NCBI RefSeq assembly: GCF_005048155.1
Contig: NZ_SUMB01000007.1
Span: forward strand, 362,490-426,489
DNA: 64,000 bases
DNA from: Streptomyces piniterrae
Lineage (GTDB): Bacteria; Actinomycetota; Actinomycetes; Streptomycetales; Streptomycetaceae
Reading direction: 5' to 3'
This document shows positions 1 through 8,297 of the stretch, in pieces (positions within the stretch are counted from its first letter, which is position 1; every line of letters starts with the position of its first letter). The notes beneath the pieces were generated by a model, which saw only the letters and a program-made list of their open reading frames with translations, did no database searches and was not told where the DNA came from. The position numbers and the translations under genes were made by a program.

Positions 1-737
1 TCGGCGCCGAGTGCGCCGACGTGGACATCCCCGGCGAACTCGGCGCCCTTCCCGCCTGGTTCCTGCCCGGCGTACGCGACACCTGGGTCATCACCGCACA
101 CGGCCTCGGCACCACCCGAGAGCACCCCATGGTCGTCATGCCGTTCCTGCGGCGTCACCAGCTCCCCATCCTCGATCTCGCCTACCGCAACGACGTCGGC
201 GCCCCGCGCACCGTCGACGGCATGAACCACCTCGGCGACTCAGAATGGCGCGATCTGGACGCTGCGATCCGCTACGCGGTCCGGTACGGAGCCCGCGATG
301 TCGTCCTGCACGGCTGGTCCACCGGCGCCACCATGGCGCTCCGCGCCGCCGTCAACTCCGCCCTGCGGGACCGGATCAGCGGCATCGTCCTGGACTCACC
401 GGTCCTCGACCGGCAGGCCAGCATCCGCGCCCTGGCCGCCGCCCGGGGGGTCCCGCGCGCCCTGCTGCCGCTGGTCGTCCGCGCCGCACAGGGCGCCACC
501 GGGCTGCCCGTCGACCGGCCGGCCGTCGACCCCGAGCGGCTGACCGCGCCCGTACTCCTCTTCCACGGCCCGGACGACACCATCGCCCCCTGGACGGCCT
601 CCCGCTCCTTCGCCGCCCGCCGCGCGGACCTGATCACCCTTCAACCCGTCCCGCACGCGCCGCACGCCGCGATGTGGAACGCCGACCCGGCCGGCTACGA
701 AGAGGCGCTCCGCCGCTTCCTCACCCCCCTCATGTAG
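1..737 (+). CDS. Alpha/beta hydrolase, 5'-truncated by the window edge
   Basis: The frame is open to the left edge, so the true start lies outside; an in-frame GTG at 21 would give 238 residues. Counting from that GTG, the nucleophile elbow GWSTG places the catalytic Ser at 100, HGPDD holds the acid near 185-186, and HAAMWN gives His215. This is the complete Ser-Asp-His triad of serine hydrolases. The core resembles small cytosolic esterase/lipase-like or peptidase-like hydrolases. No signal peptide can be judged because the N-terminus is missing. The substrate cannot be inferred, and the neighbours do not help. Confidence 0.8.
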   Translation, partial: GAECADVDIPGELGALPAWFLPGVRDTWVITAHGLGTTREHPMVVMPFLRRHQLPILDLAYRNDVGAPRTVDGMNHLGDSEWRDLDAAIRYAVRYGARDVVLHGWSTGATMALRAAVNSALRDRISGIVLDSPVLDRQASIRALAAARGVPRALLPLVVRAAQGATGLPVDRPAVDPERLTAPVLLFHGPDDTIAPWTASRSFAARRADLITLQPVPHAPHAAMWNADPAGYEEALRRFLTPLM

Positions 738-914
738 CCACCCCTCCGGACCCGCCACGCGGGCCCCCGCCGCCCCTGCCGTCCCGATGGCCCCCAGGCG
801 TACAGAGGGACAACTCCCCACATCGGGGATGGGTCGCCAGGGTGACGCCGCCCGGAAAGATCGCAAGCCCGGTTCCGATTGGGCTTTCGGGCTCACAGCG
901 GCAAGACTGCTCCT

Positions 915-2366
915 GTGACGTCCCGTACCCCGCGCGACTCCCGGCTCCGACTCGTCCCCCGTCAACCGATTGCGGCCGCCCGCCGGGCGGTGACCACCCG
1001 GGCCGCCCGCCCGGCACCCCGCCCGCCCGAGGGCACCCCGCCGCCCGCGGAACTGGCGCGCCAGGCCCGCGCCGTCCTGGCCGGCGCGGTCCGGCTCGCC
1101 CGCTGGGCCGACGGCGCCGGCGGCACCGAAGCGGGCCTCCGGGCCGGCCCGGACGGAGCACTGCCGGCCGCCGACGTGGAACGCGCCGCCGCGGCGCTGG
1201 CACTGACACCGCAGCAGGTCCGCGCCGACTGGGACCGCGCCAGACTCGCCGGACTCGTCGAGCTGCACGGCGGCGTCGCCCGCCCCGGCTGGCGGCTGCG
1301 GGCCTGGGAACGCGACGACGCCGCCGCGCTGCGCGGCTGGGTCGCGCTGTTCGACGCCTGGTCGCTGGCCCGCGCCACACCGGACGGCGCCGGGCCGACG
1401 ATCGTCGCCGAAGTCGTCGAGGCCGTACCGCAGTTGCTGTCCCTGCTGCATCTGTCGGCCGGGCCCGTCCGGCTGCCGGTCCTGCTGGACATGCTCGAAC
1501 AGCGCGTCGCCGAACTGCGCACGGAGCGCTGCGAGGTCCCCTACGGGCAGGACCAGGCCGCCGACGCCGACGGAGGGGAGAGCGACGCCGCGGGGGCGTC
1601 GCTCGCCGAACTCCTCGGCTGGGCTCTGGAGGCCCTCACCGCCGTCGGAGCGCTGGTACCGCCGGACGCCGCGCGCGACGGTGCGTACGACAGCGGCCAC
1701 GCCGGCCACGACGGCCCCGAGGCCCAGCTGACGCCGCTCGGCAACTGGTCGGTGTGGGTCAAACTGGAGCAGATCTGCGTGGCCGCGCAGAGCCCGGCGG
1801 GCCATATCGAACAGTCCGCGGCGGCGATGCTGCGCGGCTGCGCCCGGCTCACCCCCGGCCCGGCCCGCGCCGAATACCGCGCCTGGCTCGCCGCCCGCTC
1901 CGTCGGCGCAGCCGTCGAGGAGCTGCTGACCGTGGCCCGCGGCGAGGACGCGCTGCTGCGCGGTCTGGCCTTCGAGGCGCTGCGCGCGGTCGGCGCCCCG
2001 GCCGAGCCCGCCGTCCGCGCCGCCGCCGACGAGCCGGGCCTGCGGCCGTACGCCCTGCTGTGGCTGGTCGAGCACGAGGGCGGCGACCCCGAGGACGCCC
2101 CCGACGTGCTCACCCGCGAGGAGCTGACCTGGCTGTGGGTGGACACCGCGGCGGCCGTCGCCGACCACGGCGAGACCCAACTGCTGGTCCGCCACCTCGA
2201 CTCGGCGGTGCAGGGCTCCGTGCCGCGGCTGCTGGCGGAGGTGCGCGCCGTGGGGCATCCGCGCACCGTCCAGGTGCTGGTCGCGCTCGCCGCGGCGCAT
2301 CCCGACCCGGCGCTCGCCAAGGCCGTACGCCGCGCGGCGTTCCAGGTCCACACGGGCGGCGCCTGA
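915..2366 (+). CDS. Conserved hypothetical protein, 483 aa, Ala/Arg-rich
   Basis: I chose the GTG at 915, where strong coding bias begins; a longer in-frame extension to 879 has no support. The N-terminal 50 residues are basic and Pro-rich. A mostly helical Ala/Leu/Glu-rich body follows, with a region near residues 80-140 that may be a winged-helix-like segment, and helical repeats of HEAT flavour toward the C-terminus (paired helices from about residue 340). There is no signal peptide or membrane segment. I do not recognise the family. It is transcribed away from the upstream hydrolase and converges on the VOC gene. Confidence 0.6.
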   Translation: MTSRTPRDSRLRLVPRQPIAAARRAVTTRAARPAPRPPEGTPPPAELARQARAVLAGAVRLARWADGAGGTEAGLRAGPDGALPAADVERAAAALALTPQQVRADWDRARLAGLVELHGGVARPGWRLRAWERDDAAALRGWVALFDAWSLARATPDGAGPTIVAEVVEAVPQLLSLLHLSAGPVRLPVLLDMLEQRVAELRTERCEVPYGQDQAADADGGESDAAGASLAELLGWALEALTAVGALVPPDAARDGAYDSGHAGHDGPEAQLTPLGNWSVWVKLEQICVAAQSPAGHIEQSAAAMLRGCARLTPGPARAEYRAWLAARSVGAAVEELLTVARGEDALLRGLAFEALRAVGAPAEPAVRAAADEPGLRPYALLWLVEHEGGDPEDAPDVLTREELTWLWVDTAAAVADHGETQLLVRHLDSAVQGSVPRLLAEVRAVGHPRTVQVLVALAAAHPDPALAKAVRRAAFQVHTGGA

Positions 2367-2406
2367 GCGCCGCGGCGGGGACGGTGGGGGCGGCGGGCTC
2401 ATCAGG

Positions 2407-2826
2407 TCAGCCCGCGGCCCCCGGGGCATACGTCCCGAAGCTCCAGATGTTGCCCTCGCCGTCCCGCGCCATGTAGTCCCGCGAGCCGTAGTCCTGGTCG
2501 GTGGGTTCCATGAGGATCTCCACCCCGGCCGCCCGGGCCCGTTTGCAATGCGCGTCGGTGTCCTCGACGACGATGTAGACACCGGCCGGCCCGGCCTCGC
2601 CCATCGCCTTGTCGAAGACGCCGCCGCGCCCCTTTGTGCCGAGCATCACCCTGCCGTTGCCGTACGACAGCTCGGCGTGCAGCACCGACCCGTCCTCGCC
2701 CTCGTACACCGCTTCCCTGCTGAAGCCGAAGGCCTCGGTCAGCAGCCGGATCGCGGCCTGGGCGTCGCGATAGAGCAGCGTCGGAAAGATCGTGGGCGAA
2801 CCGGAGCTCGCGGTCGCGTCGGCCAT
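2407..2826 (-). CDS. VOC family (glyoxalase/PhnB-like) protein
   Basis: A 139-residue single VOC domain. The N-terminus has the pattern (I)FPTLLYRDAQAAIRLLTEAFGF, and the C-terminal half ends in DYMARDGEGNIWSFGTY, which is typical of the PhnB/glyoxalase-bleomycin resistance superfamily of metal-dependent dioxygenase, isomerase or resistance folds. I chose the ATG at 2826 because GGTGA precedes it by about 7 nt; an in-frame ATG at 2838 would add four residues. Small VOC proteins of this type are usually of unknown substrate. It converges with the 483-residue hypothetical gene. Confidence 0.75.
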   Translation of the reverse strand: MADATASSGSPTIFPTLLYRDAQAAIRLLTEAFGFSREAVYEGEDGSVLHAELSYGNGRVMLGTKGRGGVFDKAMGEAGPAGVYIVVEDTDAHCKRARAAGVEILMEPTDQDYGSRDYMARDGEGNIWSFGTYAPGAAG

Positions 2827-3045
2827 GACGTTCACCATCCCTGGGCAGAGATCACCGACTCGGTGAGAGGGCCGGCGCAGGGCACCACAACCCCTCGACC
2901 GAGCAGTCTCTTTGAGACCTGCATCACAGTCTTGCAGCAGGGTCTGACAACGCATCCGCAGCTGCCGGGCGGATCGCCGTACAACCCGCCCCGCCGGCCG
3001 ACGGATTCGGAGGCCGCCCGGAAATAAGCGCTTGCCCCGCACCGT

Positions 3046-3140
3046 TAGACTGCCCGTATGGCAGTTCTCCTTTGGGTTCATTAGACGGCGTAGACCGCTC
3101 TCGGACCGTCCGTCCAACCCGCCGTCTTCCTGCCCTGGAG
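3046..3140 (+). promoter_or_regulatory. Putative leaderless promoter and attenuator-like leader of the ABC-F gene
   Basis: A -10-like TAGACT (3046-3051) lies 6 nt before the ATG at 3058, so the small ORF there would be made from a leaderless transcript. No good -35 box is visible. The stop codon of the ORF overlaps the left arm of an 8-bp perfect inverted repeat (AGACGGCG at 3083-3090, CGCCGTCT at 3120-3127) with a smaller hairpin inside its loop. A GGAG (3137-3140) for the ABC-F start and a run of five T (3141-3145) follow. The layout is that of a translation-controlled leader; the function is inferred. Confidence 0.45.
3058..3084 (+). CDS. Putative 8-residue leader peptide MAVLLWVH
   Basis: ATG to TAG encodes Met-Ala-Val-Leu-Leu-Trp-Val-His, 63 nt before the ABC-F start. 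It sits at the predicted transcription start, and its stop codon overlaps the outer stem of the leader hairpin. Short leader ORFs are common upstream of ABC-F antibiotic-resistance and ribosome-rescue genes, where ribosome stalling on the leader opens the downstream gene. It is too short for statistical coding support. The call rests on position and architecture. Confidence 0.4.
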   Translation: MAVLLWVH

Positions 3141-3147
3141 TTTTTCC

Positions 3148-4746
3148 GTGATCACCGCCTCCGGCCTCGAGCTGCGCGCCGGCGCCCGAGTCCTCATCGA
3201 GTCCGCTTCCTTCCGCGTCGCCAAGGGTGACCGCATCGGCCTGGTCGGCCGCAACGGCGCCGGCAAGACCACCCTCACCAAAGTGCTCGCCGGCGAGGGC
3301 ATCCCCGCCGGCGGCTCCGTCGCGCGCTCCGGCGCCGTCGGCTATCTGCCGCAGGACCCGCGCACCGGCGACATGGACGTGCTCGCCCGCGACCGCATCC
3401 TCTCCGCCCGCGACCTGGACTCCGTGCTCCGCAAGATGCGCGAGAACGAGGACCGGATGGCGAACGGCAAGGGCGCCACCCGCGAAAAGGCGATGAAGAA
3501 GTACGAGCGCCTGGAGACCGAGTTCCTGACCAAGGGCGGTTACGCCGCCGAGGCCGAGGCCGCGACCATCGCCGCCAGCCTCGGACTGCCCGACCGCATC
3601 CTGGGCCAGCCCCTCCATACGCTCTCCGGTGGTCAGCGCCGCCGCGTCGAGCTGGCCCGGATCCTCTTCTCGGACTCCGACACCCTGCTCCTCGACGAGC
3701 CGACCAACCACCTCGACGCCGACTCCATCGTCTGGCTGCGCGACTACCTCAAGACCTACCGCGGCGGCTTCATCGTCATCTCGCACGACGTCGACCTGGT
3801 CGAAACCGTCGTGAACAAGGTGTTCTACCTGGACGCCAACCGCTCCCAGATCGACGTCTACAACATGGGCTGGAAGCTCTACCAGCAGCAGCGCGAGGCC
3901 GACGAGAAGCGCCGCAAGCGCGAGCGGGCGAACGCCGAGAAGAAGGCCGCCGCGCTCAACAGCCAGGCCGACAAGATGCGGGCCAAGGCCACCAAGACCG
4001 TCGCCGCCCAGAACATGGCCAAGCGCGCCGACAAGCTGCTCGCCGGGCTGGACGCGGTACGGGTCTCCGACAAGGTCGCCAAGCTGCGCTTCCCGGACCC
4101 GGCGCCGTGCGGCAAGACCCCGCTCACCGCCGAGGGCCTGTCGAAGTCCTACGGCTCCCTGGAGATCTTCACCGACGTCGACCTGGCCATCGACAAGGGC
4201 TCCCGGGTCGTCATCCTCGGCCTCAACGGCGCCGGCAAGACCACACTGCTGCGGCTGCTCGCGGGCGTCGAGCAGCCGGACACCGGCGAGGTGCGCCCCG
4301 GGCACGGCCTCAAGCTCGGCTACTACGCCCAGGAGCACGAGACCCTGGACCCGGACCGCACGGTCCTGGAGAACATGCGCTCGGCCGCGCCCGACATGGA
4401 CCTGGTCGCCATCCGCAAGACGCTCGGCTCGTTCCTCTTCTCCGGCGACGACGTCGACAAGCCCGCCGGGGTGCTCTCCGGCGGGGAGAAGACCCGTCTC
4501 GCCCTGGCGACGCTGGTCGTCTCCTCCGCCAACGTCCTGCTCCTCGACGAGCCGACCAACAACCTCGACCCGGCCAGCCGCGAGGAGATCCTCGGCGCGC
4601 TGCACACCTTCACCGGTGCGGTGGTCCTGGTGACGCACGACGAGGGCGCGGTGGACGCGCTGGCGCCGGAGCGCATCATTCTGCTGCCCGACGGCGTCGA
4701 GGACCTGTGGGGCCAGGACTACGCGGATCTGGTCGCGCTGGCTTGA
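3148..4746 (+). CDS. ABC-F family ATPase (ribosome-associated)
   Basis: A 532-residue protein with two ATP-binding cassettes and no membrane segments. Walker A1 GRNGAGKTT is at 34-42, signature LSGGQ at 159-163 and LLLDEPTNHLD from 180. A charged helical linker (about 235-300, rich in Lys/Arg/Glu/Ala) corresponds to the P-site tRNA interaction motif. Walker A2 GLNGAGKTT is at 358-366, LSGGE at 443-447 and the second DEPTNNLD from about 466. ABC-F proteins enter the ribosomal E site and act as translation factors or protect against ribosome-targeting antibiotics. The GTG start has GGAG 7 nt upstream. Whether it is a housekeeping or a resistance type cannot be decided here; the upstream leader favours regulated expression. 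Confidence 0.92.
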   Translation: MITASGLELRAGARVLIESASFRVAKGDRIGLVGRNGAGKTTLTKVLAGEGIPAGGSVARSGAVGYLPQDPRTGDMDVLARDRILSARDLDSVLRKMRENEDRMANGKGATREKAMKKYERLETEFLTKGGYAAEAEAATIAASLGLPDRILGQPLHTLSGGQRRRVELARILFSDSDTLLLDEPTNHLDADSIVWLRDYLKTYRGGFIVISHDVDLVETVVNKVFYLDANRSQIDVYNMGWKLYQQQREADEKRRKRERANAEKKAAALNSQADKMRAKATKTVAAQNMAKRADKLLAGLDAVRVSDKVAKLRFPDPAPCGKTPLTAEGLSKSYGSLEIFTDVDLAIDKGSRVVILGLNGAGKTTLLRLLAGVEQPDTGEVRPGHGLKLGYYAQEHETLDPDRTVLENMRSAAPDMDLVAIRKTLGSFLFSGDDVDKPAGVLSGGEKTRLALATLVVSSANVLLLDEPTNNLDPASREEILGALHTFTGAVVLVTHDEGAVDALAPERIILLPDGVEDLWGQDYADLVALA

Positions 4747-4773
4747 TCAAATCCGGATGGATCTTTTGATCAA
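4743..4773 (+). terminator. Dyad at the stop codon of the ABC-F gene
   Basis: TTGATCAAA (4743-4751) and TTTGATCAA (4765-4773) form a perfect 9-bp AT-rich stem with a 13-nt loop. The left arm contains the TGA stop codon. There is no T-run after it, so termination is only one possibility; an operator-like role is another. Confidence 0.35.
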
Positions 4774-5092
4774 GGCCGTCTGGATCATTCGGCCGACGCG
4801 TGATCCATCATCTGAGTGAGAACGGCTCGTACATCGGCGAGCCTGCGGCGCACGCCCGTGCCCCCTGGGGCCCGGGCGTCCGCTTTTCGGTCGCAGCTGC
4901 CCTGACCTGCCCATTCTCGGAGAAAACGGCGTCAGGACGGCTCGTGGGACAGCCGGAATGCATGATTCCGGCCGCTGCCGCCGGGCGCTAGGCGGCAAAG
5001 GATGTCGCACGGACCTTGGGGAAGGGGTGGCCAGGAAGCCGGGGAGGGGTGATCATGAGAGTCCAGAGCGCACTTCCCACGAGGAGGCACGG
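4774..5092. other. Intergenic region, no gene recognised
   Basis: About 320 nt between the ABC-F gene and the small HTH gene. Short open frames on both strands lack coding bias and ribosome-binding sites. Several GGATC/GATCC and TGATC motifs cluster at 4756-4806. The region presumably carries the promoter of the downstream HTH gene, but I see no clear -10/-35 pair. Confidence 0.4.
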
Positions 5093-5314
5093 GTGGCCGA
5101 GACTCTGAAGAAGGGCAGCCGGGTGACCGGCGCCGCGCGCGAGAAGCTCGCGGCAGACCTGAAGAAGAAGTACGACTCCGGAGCGAGCATCCGGGCGCTG
5201 GCCGAGGAAACCGGCCGCTCCTACGGATTCGTGCACCGGATGCTCAGTGAATCCGGTGTGATCCTGCGCGGTCGGGGCGGAGCCACGAGGGGCAAGAAGG
5301 CCGCCTCGGCCTGA
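5093..5314 (+). CDS. Small helix-turn-helix protein, 73 aa
   Basis: Starts at a GTG with AGGAGG (5082-5087) 5 nt upstream. After a basic N-terminus, residues 22-56 read as a resolvase/homeodomain-like helix-turn-helix (KKYDSGASIRALAEETGRSYGFVHRML), followed by a Gly/Arg/Lys-rich tail. Proteins of this type are widespread single-copy genes in Streptomyces and are presumed DNA-binding, but their target is unknown. It stands alone between larger genes on the same strand. Confidence 0.8.
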   Translation: MAETLKKGSRVTGAAREKLAADLKKKYDSGASIRALAEETGRSYGFVHRMLSESGVILRGRGGATRGKKAASA

Positions 5315-5427
5315 CGACCGCGACTCCGAGTGCAGCGGTGCCCCCGGTCGGTCGAGCAGCCGGCCGGGAGGTTACCGTTCAGTCACTTACGCACGCGATG
5401 TGCGGCCGGCTGACTCGGAGGCGCCTC

Positions 5428-6207
5428 ATGACTCTGCTCGACAAGGACGGTGTGCGGCTCACCGTGGACGACGCGATCGCCACGGTGACCCTCGCCAACG
5501 CGGCCAAGCGCAATGCGCAGTCGCCGGCCATGTGGCGGGCGCTGGCCGAGGCGGGTTCGCTGCTGCCCGGAAACGTACGGATCGTGGTGCTGCGCGGTGA
5601 GGGCAAGTCCTTCTCCGCGGGCCTCGACCGGCAGGCGTTCACGCCCGAAGGGTTCGACGGCGAGCCGTCGTTCATCGATCTGGCGCGCGGCTCGGACGGC
5701 GAACTCGACGCCACCATCGCCGAGTACCAGGAGGCGTTCACCTGGTGGCGGCGCAATGACCTGGTGTCCATCGCCGCCGTACAGGGACATGCGATCGGCG
5801 CCGGCTTCCAGCTCGCCCTCGCCTGCGATCTGCGGGTCGTCGCGCAGGACGTGCAGTTCGCGATGCGCGAGACCAGCCTGGGACTCGTACCCGACCTGAC
5901 CGGTACACACCCCCTCGTCTCCCTCGTCGGCTACGCCCGCGCGCTGGAGATCTGCGCCACCGGACGCTTTGTGCACGCCGACGAGGCCGAGCGGGTGGGC
6001 CTCGCCAACCTCGTGGTCCCCGGCGACCAACTCGACGGCGCGGTGGCCGACTTGGCGGCCGCGCTCACCGCCGCCCCGCGCGACGCCGTCATCGAGACCA
6101 AGGCCCTGCTGGCCGGCGCCGCGGGCCGCACCTACGAGGAGCAGCGCGTCGCGGAGCGAGCCGCCCAGGCGCGCCGGCTGCGCGATCTGGCGGGCGTGGG
6201 GGAGTAG
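5428..6207 (+). CDS. Enoyl-CoA hydratase/isomerase family protein
   Basis: A 259-residue crotonase-fold protein. The ATG at 5428 has GGAGG 6 nt upstream. The oxyanion-hole segments FSAGLDRQAF (about residues 68-77) and QGHAIGAGFQLALACDLRV (about 115-133) are clear. The usual hydratase glutamates are not obvious: after GAGFQLALACD the chain continues MRETSLGLVPDLTGTHPLV, where the second acid is replaced by an Asp/Thr context. It may therefore be an isomerase, a hydratase or another crotonase reaction on an acyl-CoA in fatty acid or amino acid breakdown. No operon partner is evident. Confidence 0.85.
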   Translation: MTLLDKDGVRLTVDDAIATVTLANAAKRNAQSPAMWRALAEAGSLLPGNVRIVVLRGEGKSFSAGLDRQAFTPEGFDGEPSFIDLARGSDGELDATIAEYQEAFTWWRRNDLVSIAAVQGHAIGAGFQLALACDLRVVAQDVQFAMRETSLGLVPDLTGTHPLVSLVGYARALEICATGRFVHADEAERVGLANLVVPGDQLDGAVADLAAALTAAPRDAVIETKALLAGAAGRTYEEQRVAERAAQARRLRDLAGVGE

Positions 6208-6228
6208 TCGCCCCCCGGGGCCCGGACG

Positions 6229-7023
6229 CTACGCCGTCCGGCCCGGCTCCACCGCCGTGACCAGTACGGCGACCGTCAGCGGTGCGGGCATCGCGGATGT
6301 CACCGCAGCCCGTACCGCGGCGGCGACATCCAGCGTGCGATGACCGGCCGTGGTCGCCAACTGGATCAGGGCGTGCCCGTCGGTGACCCGCACCGGGCGG
6401 GACAGGCTGCCGAGGACGGGGGCGAGACGGGCCACACCCGGAACGGCGAGCGCCGTCGCGGCGATCCCTCCGAGGCCGGACGCGGTGGACCCCGTACGGC
6501 CGCCCGGAGCGTCGGCCGGCCCGGCCTCGGCCGATGGCGGGCCGGTCTCCGCGCCCGCCGGTGACGGACCGGCCTGTCCGCCCCCCGCACCTTCGCCCTC
6601 GGCCTCCCCCTCGCCCCCGGCCTCACCCTCCTCCAAGAGGTCGCTCACCCGCAGGTCGACCGTGCTCACCACCAGACCCAGCTCGCGGTCCGCCGCCGCC
6701 AGCAGTGCCGCGCGCAGCCCTTCGGCGACGGCGGGCAGCGGGCGGTCGGCGACCGCGGCGAAGTCCGCCTCGATGCGCAGCGGGCCGGGCGGCAGCGCGC
6801 TCGGCGGTGGCGGGACCGCCGGTTCCGGGGCGCTGTCGGGGTCCGCGACGGCCAGCCGCAGCGCACCCAGCCGTACGCCGGCCAGACCGCCGACCGCCGT
6901 CCGCAGCACCTCCGCGGCAGCGCGCTCGGTGATCCAGGCCCCGTCCTCGGGCCCACCGAGGGGCAGCACCCGGCCGATCCCGAGCTGCTGCCGCACCGTC
7001 TGCGCCAACTGGTTCGCAGCCAC
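6229..7023 (-). CDS. Hypothetical protein divergent from the Asp23/Gls24 cluster
   Basis: 264 residues from a GTG at 7023 preceded by AAAGGGG. The N-terminal half (ANQLAQTVRQQLGIGRVLPLGGPEDGAWITERAAAEVLR) and the C-terminal half (LPVTVA-like strands ending in TVAVLVTAVEPG) are separated by an acidic Gly/Glu/Pro-rich linker at about residues 130-185. Similar genes beside Asp23 clusters in Streptomyces carry misleading names such as P10-like; the two halves look like divergent Asp23-type alpha/beta units, which is my inference. It is transcribed away from the envelope-stress genes, so the two probably share a promoter region. Confidence 0.6.
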   Translation of the reverse strand: MAANQLAQTVRQQLGIGRVLPLGGPEDGAWITERAAAEVLRTAVGGLAGVRLGALRLAVADPDSAPEPAVPPPPSALPPGPLRIEADFAAVADRPLPAVAEGLRAALLAAADRELGLVVSTVDLRVSDLLEEGEAGGEGEAEGEGAGGGQAGPSPAGAETGPPSAEAGPADAPGGRTGSTASGLGGIAATALAVPGVARLAPVLGSLSRPVRVTDGHALIQLATTAGHRTLDVAAAVRAAVTSAMPAPLTVAVLVTAVEPGRTA

Positions 7024-7205
7024 CGCGCACCCCTTTCCCGGACTCTGCCCCCAGCCTGCCGCAGACCGGCCCGTACGGCAGGAGCTGCGCCGAACGGTGG
7101 CGGACGGAGCACTCCGCTGCCGCATCCCCGAAGCGGCCCCGGGCTGCCGGATCTACTGTGGGAACGACGCAGGCAACCCGCTTTTCCCCTTGGAAGGGAT
7201 GAACG

Positions 7206-7664
7206 GTGATGACCGAGACCCAGCAGCAGTCGGATGTGAAGACGCTCAGCGGCAAGCGGGGCGGCGGTGATCCCGCGACCCGTGGGCGTACCACCATCGC
7301 CGATGGCGTCGTGGAGAAGATCGCCGGAATGGCGGCGCGCGACGTCGTCGGCGTCCACACCATGGGCAGCGGACTCGCCAGGACGCTGGGCGCCGTCCGG
7401 GAGCGGGTGCCCGGCGGCGGCCGGGCCGCGTCCGCGACCCGCGGGGTGAAGGCAGAGGTCGGCGAGGTGCAGACCGCGCTGGACCTGGAGATCGTGGTCG
7501 AGTACGGGGTGGCCATCGCGGATGTCGCCCGAGCCGTCCGGGAGAACGTCATCGCCGGCGTCGAGCGGATGACCGGCCTGGAGGTCGTCGAGGTCAATAT
7601 CGCGGTCAGCGATGTGAAGCTGCCCGAAGAGGAAGAGGAAGAAGAGGGGCCGCGGATCCAGTAG
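7206..7664 (+). CDS. Asp23/Gls24 family envelope stress protein (first copy)
   Basis: 152 residues. The GTG at 7206 (or ATG at 7209) lies downstream of AAGGGA. The domain has the typical layout: IADGVVEKIAGMAARDVVGVHTMG, a Gly/Arg-rich insert, then VQTALDLEIVVEYGVAIADVARAVRENVIAGVERMTGLEVVEVNIAVSDV, ending in a Glu-rich tail. In Firmicutes Asp23 is membrane-tethered by AmaP and responds to alkaline or cell-wall stress. This is the first gene of a five-gene plus-strand run that ends with an AmaP-like protein. Confidence 0.85.
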   Translation: MMTETQQQSDVKTLSGKRGGGDPATRGRTTIADGVVEKIAGMAARDVVGVHTMGSGLARTLGAVRERVPGGGRAASATRGVKAEVGEVQTALDLEIVVEYGVAIADVARAVRENVIAGVERMTGLEVVEVNIAVSDVKLPEEEEEEEGPRIQ

Positions 7665-7700
7665 CAGGTCCCGGCCGGAGTGGGAGCGAAGGAGCGCACG

Positions 7701-7898
7701 ATGAGCATGGCTGTGATCGGCCTCGTGGCCGGTATGGCGCTGGGCTTCGCCGGATACTTCGGCGGCTTCGGGGCCTTCGTCCTGGTGGCGGCGCTGGGCG
7801 CCATCGGGTTCGTGGCGGGCAAGTTCCTGGACGGCGATCTGGAGCCGGGCGATTTCTTCCGGACGCGCGCCGGCGACCGCGACGACCGGCGGCGGTGA
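7701..7898 (+). CDS. Small membrane protein of the Asp23 cluster
   Basis: 65 residues from the ATG at 7701, with AAGGAG 6 nt upstream. It is nearly all hydrophobic: two predicted membrane helices (residues 3-20 and 23-42, Gly/Ala/Val/Phe-rich) and then a short charged tail rich in Asp/Arg. It resembles the DUF2273-type small membrane proteins found with Asp23/AmaP. A membrane-anchoring or scaffold role is inferred from context only. Confidence 0.7.
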   Translation: MSMAVIGLVAGMALGFAGYFGGFGAFVLVAALGAIGFVAGKFLDGDLEPGDFFRTRAGDRDDRRR

Positions 7899-7904
7899 GG
7901 CCGA

Positions 7905-8297
7905 GTGGCGACCGTTTCCCCGGCCGCCGCCGTCTCCCCCGTACCGGCGGAGGAGCGGGGCGCGACCAGGATCGCCGACCGGGTGGTGGCGAAGATCGCC
8001 GCTCAGGCGGCGCGCGAAGCGCTGCGCAAGGAGGCCCCCACCGCGCACACCGATGCCCATGCCTCGGTGACCGTCCACCGCCATGACGGTCAGCGGCACT
8101 TCGGCGAGGCCCGGGTACGGCTGGCCGTGGAACTCGGCTACCCCTCCGACATCGGCGCGCAGTGCGCCGTGGTGCGTCGTCAAGTCACCGAACGGGTAAA
8201 GGTGTTGACGAGTATGGAGGTGCCCGAGGTCGTGGTGGAGGTCGAGCGCCTGCACTCGCCGCAGCTGGCGCCGACGGGTCGGAAGAGGGTGCGATGA
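7905..8297 (+). CDS. Asp23/Gls24 family protein (second copy)
   Basis: 130 residues from a GTG at 7905, 6 nt after the preceding stop. The core IADRVVAKIAAQAAREAL, ARVRLAVELGYPSDIGAQCAVVRRQVTERVKVLTSMEVPEVVVEVERL is the Asp23 alpha/beta unit. A His-rich segment (about residues 48-62: HTDAHASVTVHRHDGQRH) sits where the first copy has its Gly/Arg insert. Its stop overlaps the next start as ATGA, which indicates translational coupling to the DUF6286-like gene. The two Asp23 copies differ enough to suggest separate roles. Confidence 0.8.
   Translation: MATVSPAAAVSPVPAEERGATRIADRVVAKIAAQAAREALRKEAPTAHTDAHASVTVHRHDGQRHFGEARVRLAVELGYPSDIGAQCAVVRRQVTERVKVLTSMEVPEVVVEVERLHSPQLAPTGRKRVR

Noticed and set aside
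11..2582. Very long open frames on both strands over the hydrolase and 483-aa genes
   Set aside because: They are Arg/Pro/Gly-rich shadow frames of G/C-rich genes without RBS or domain content.
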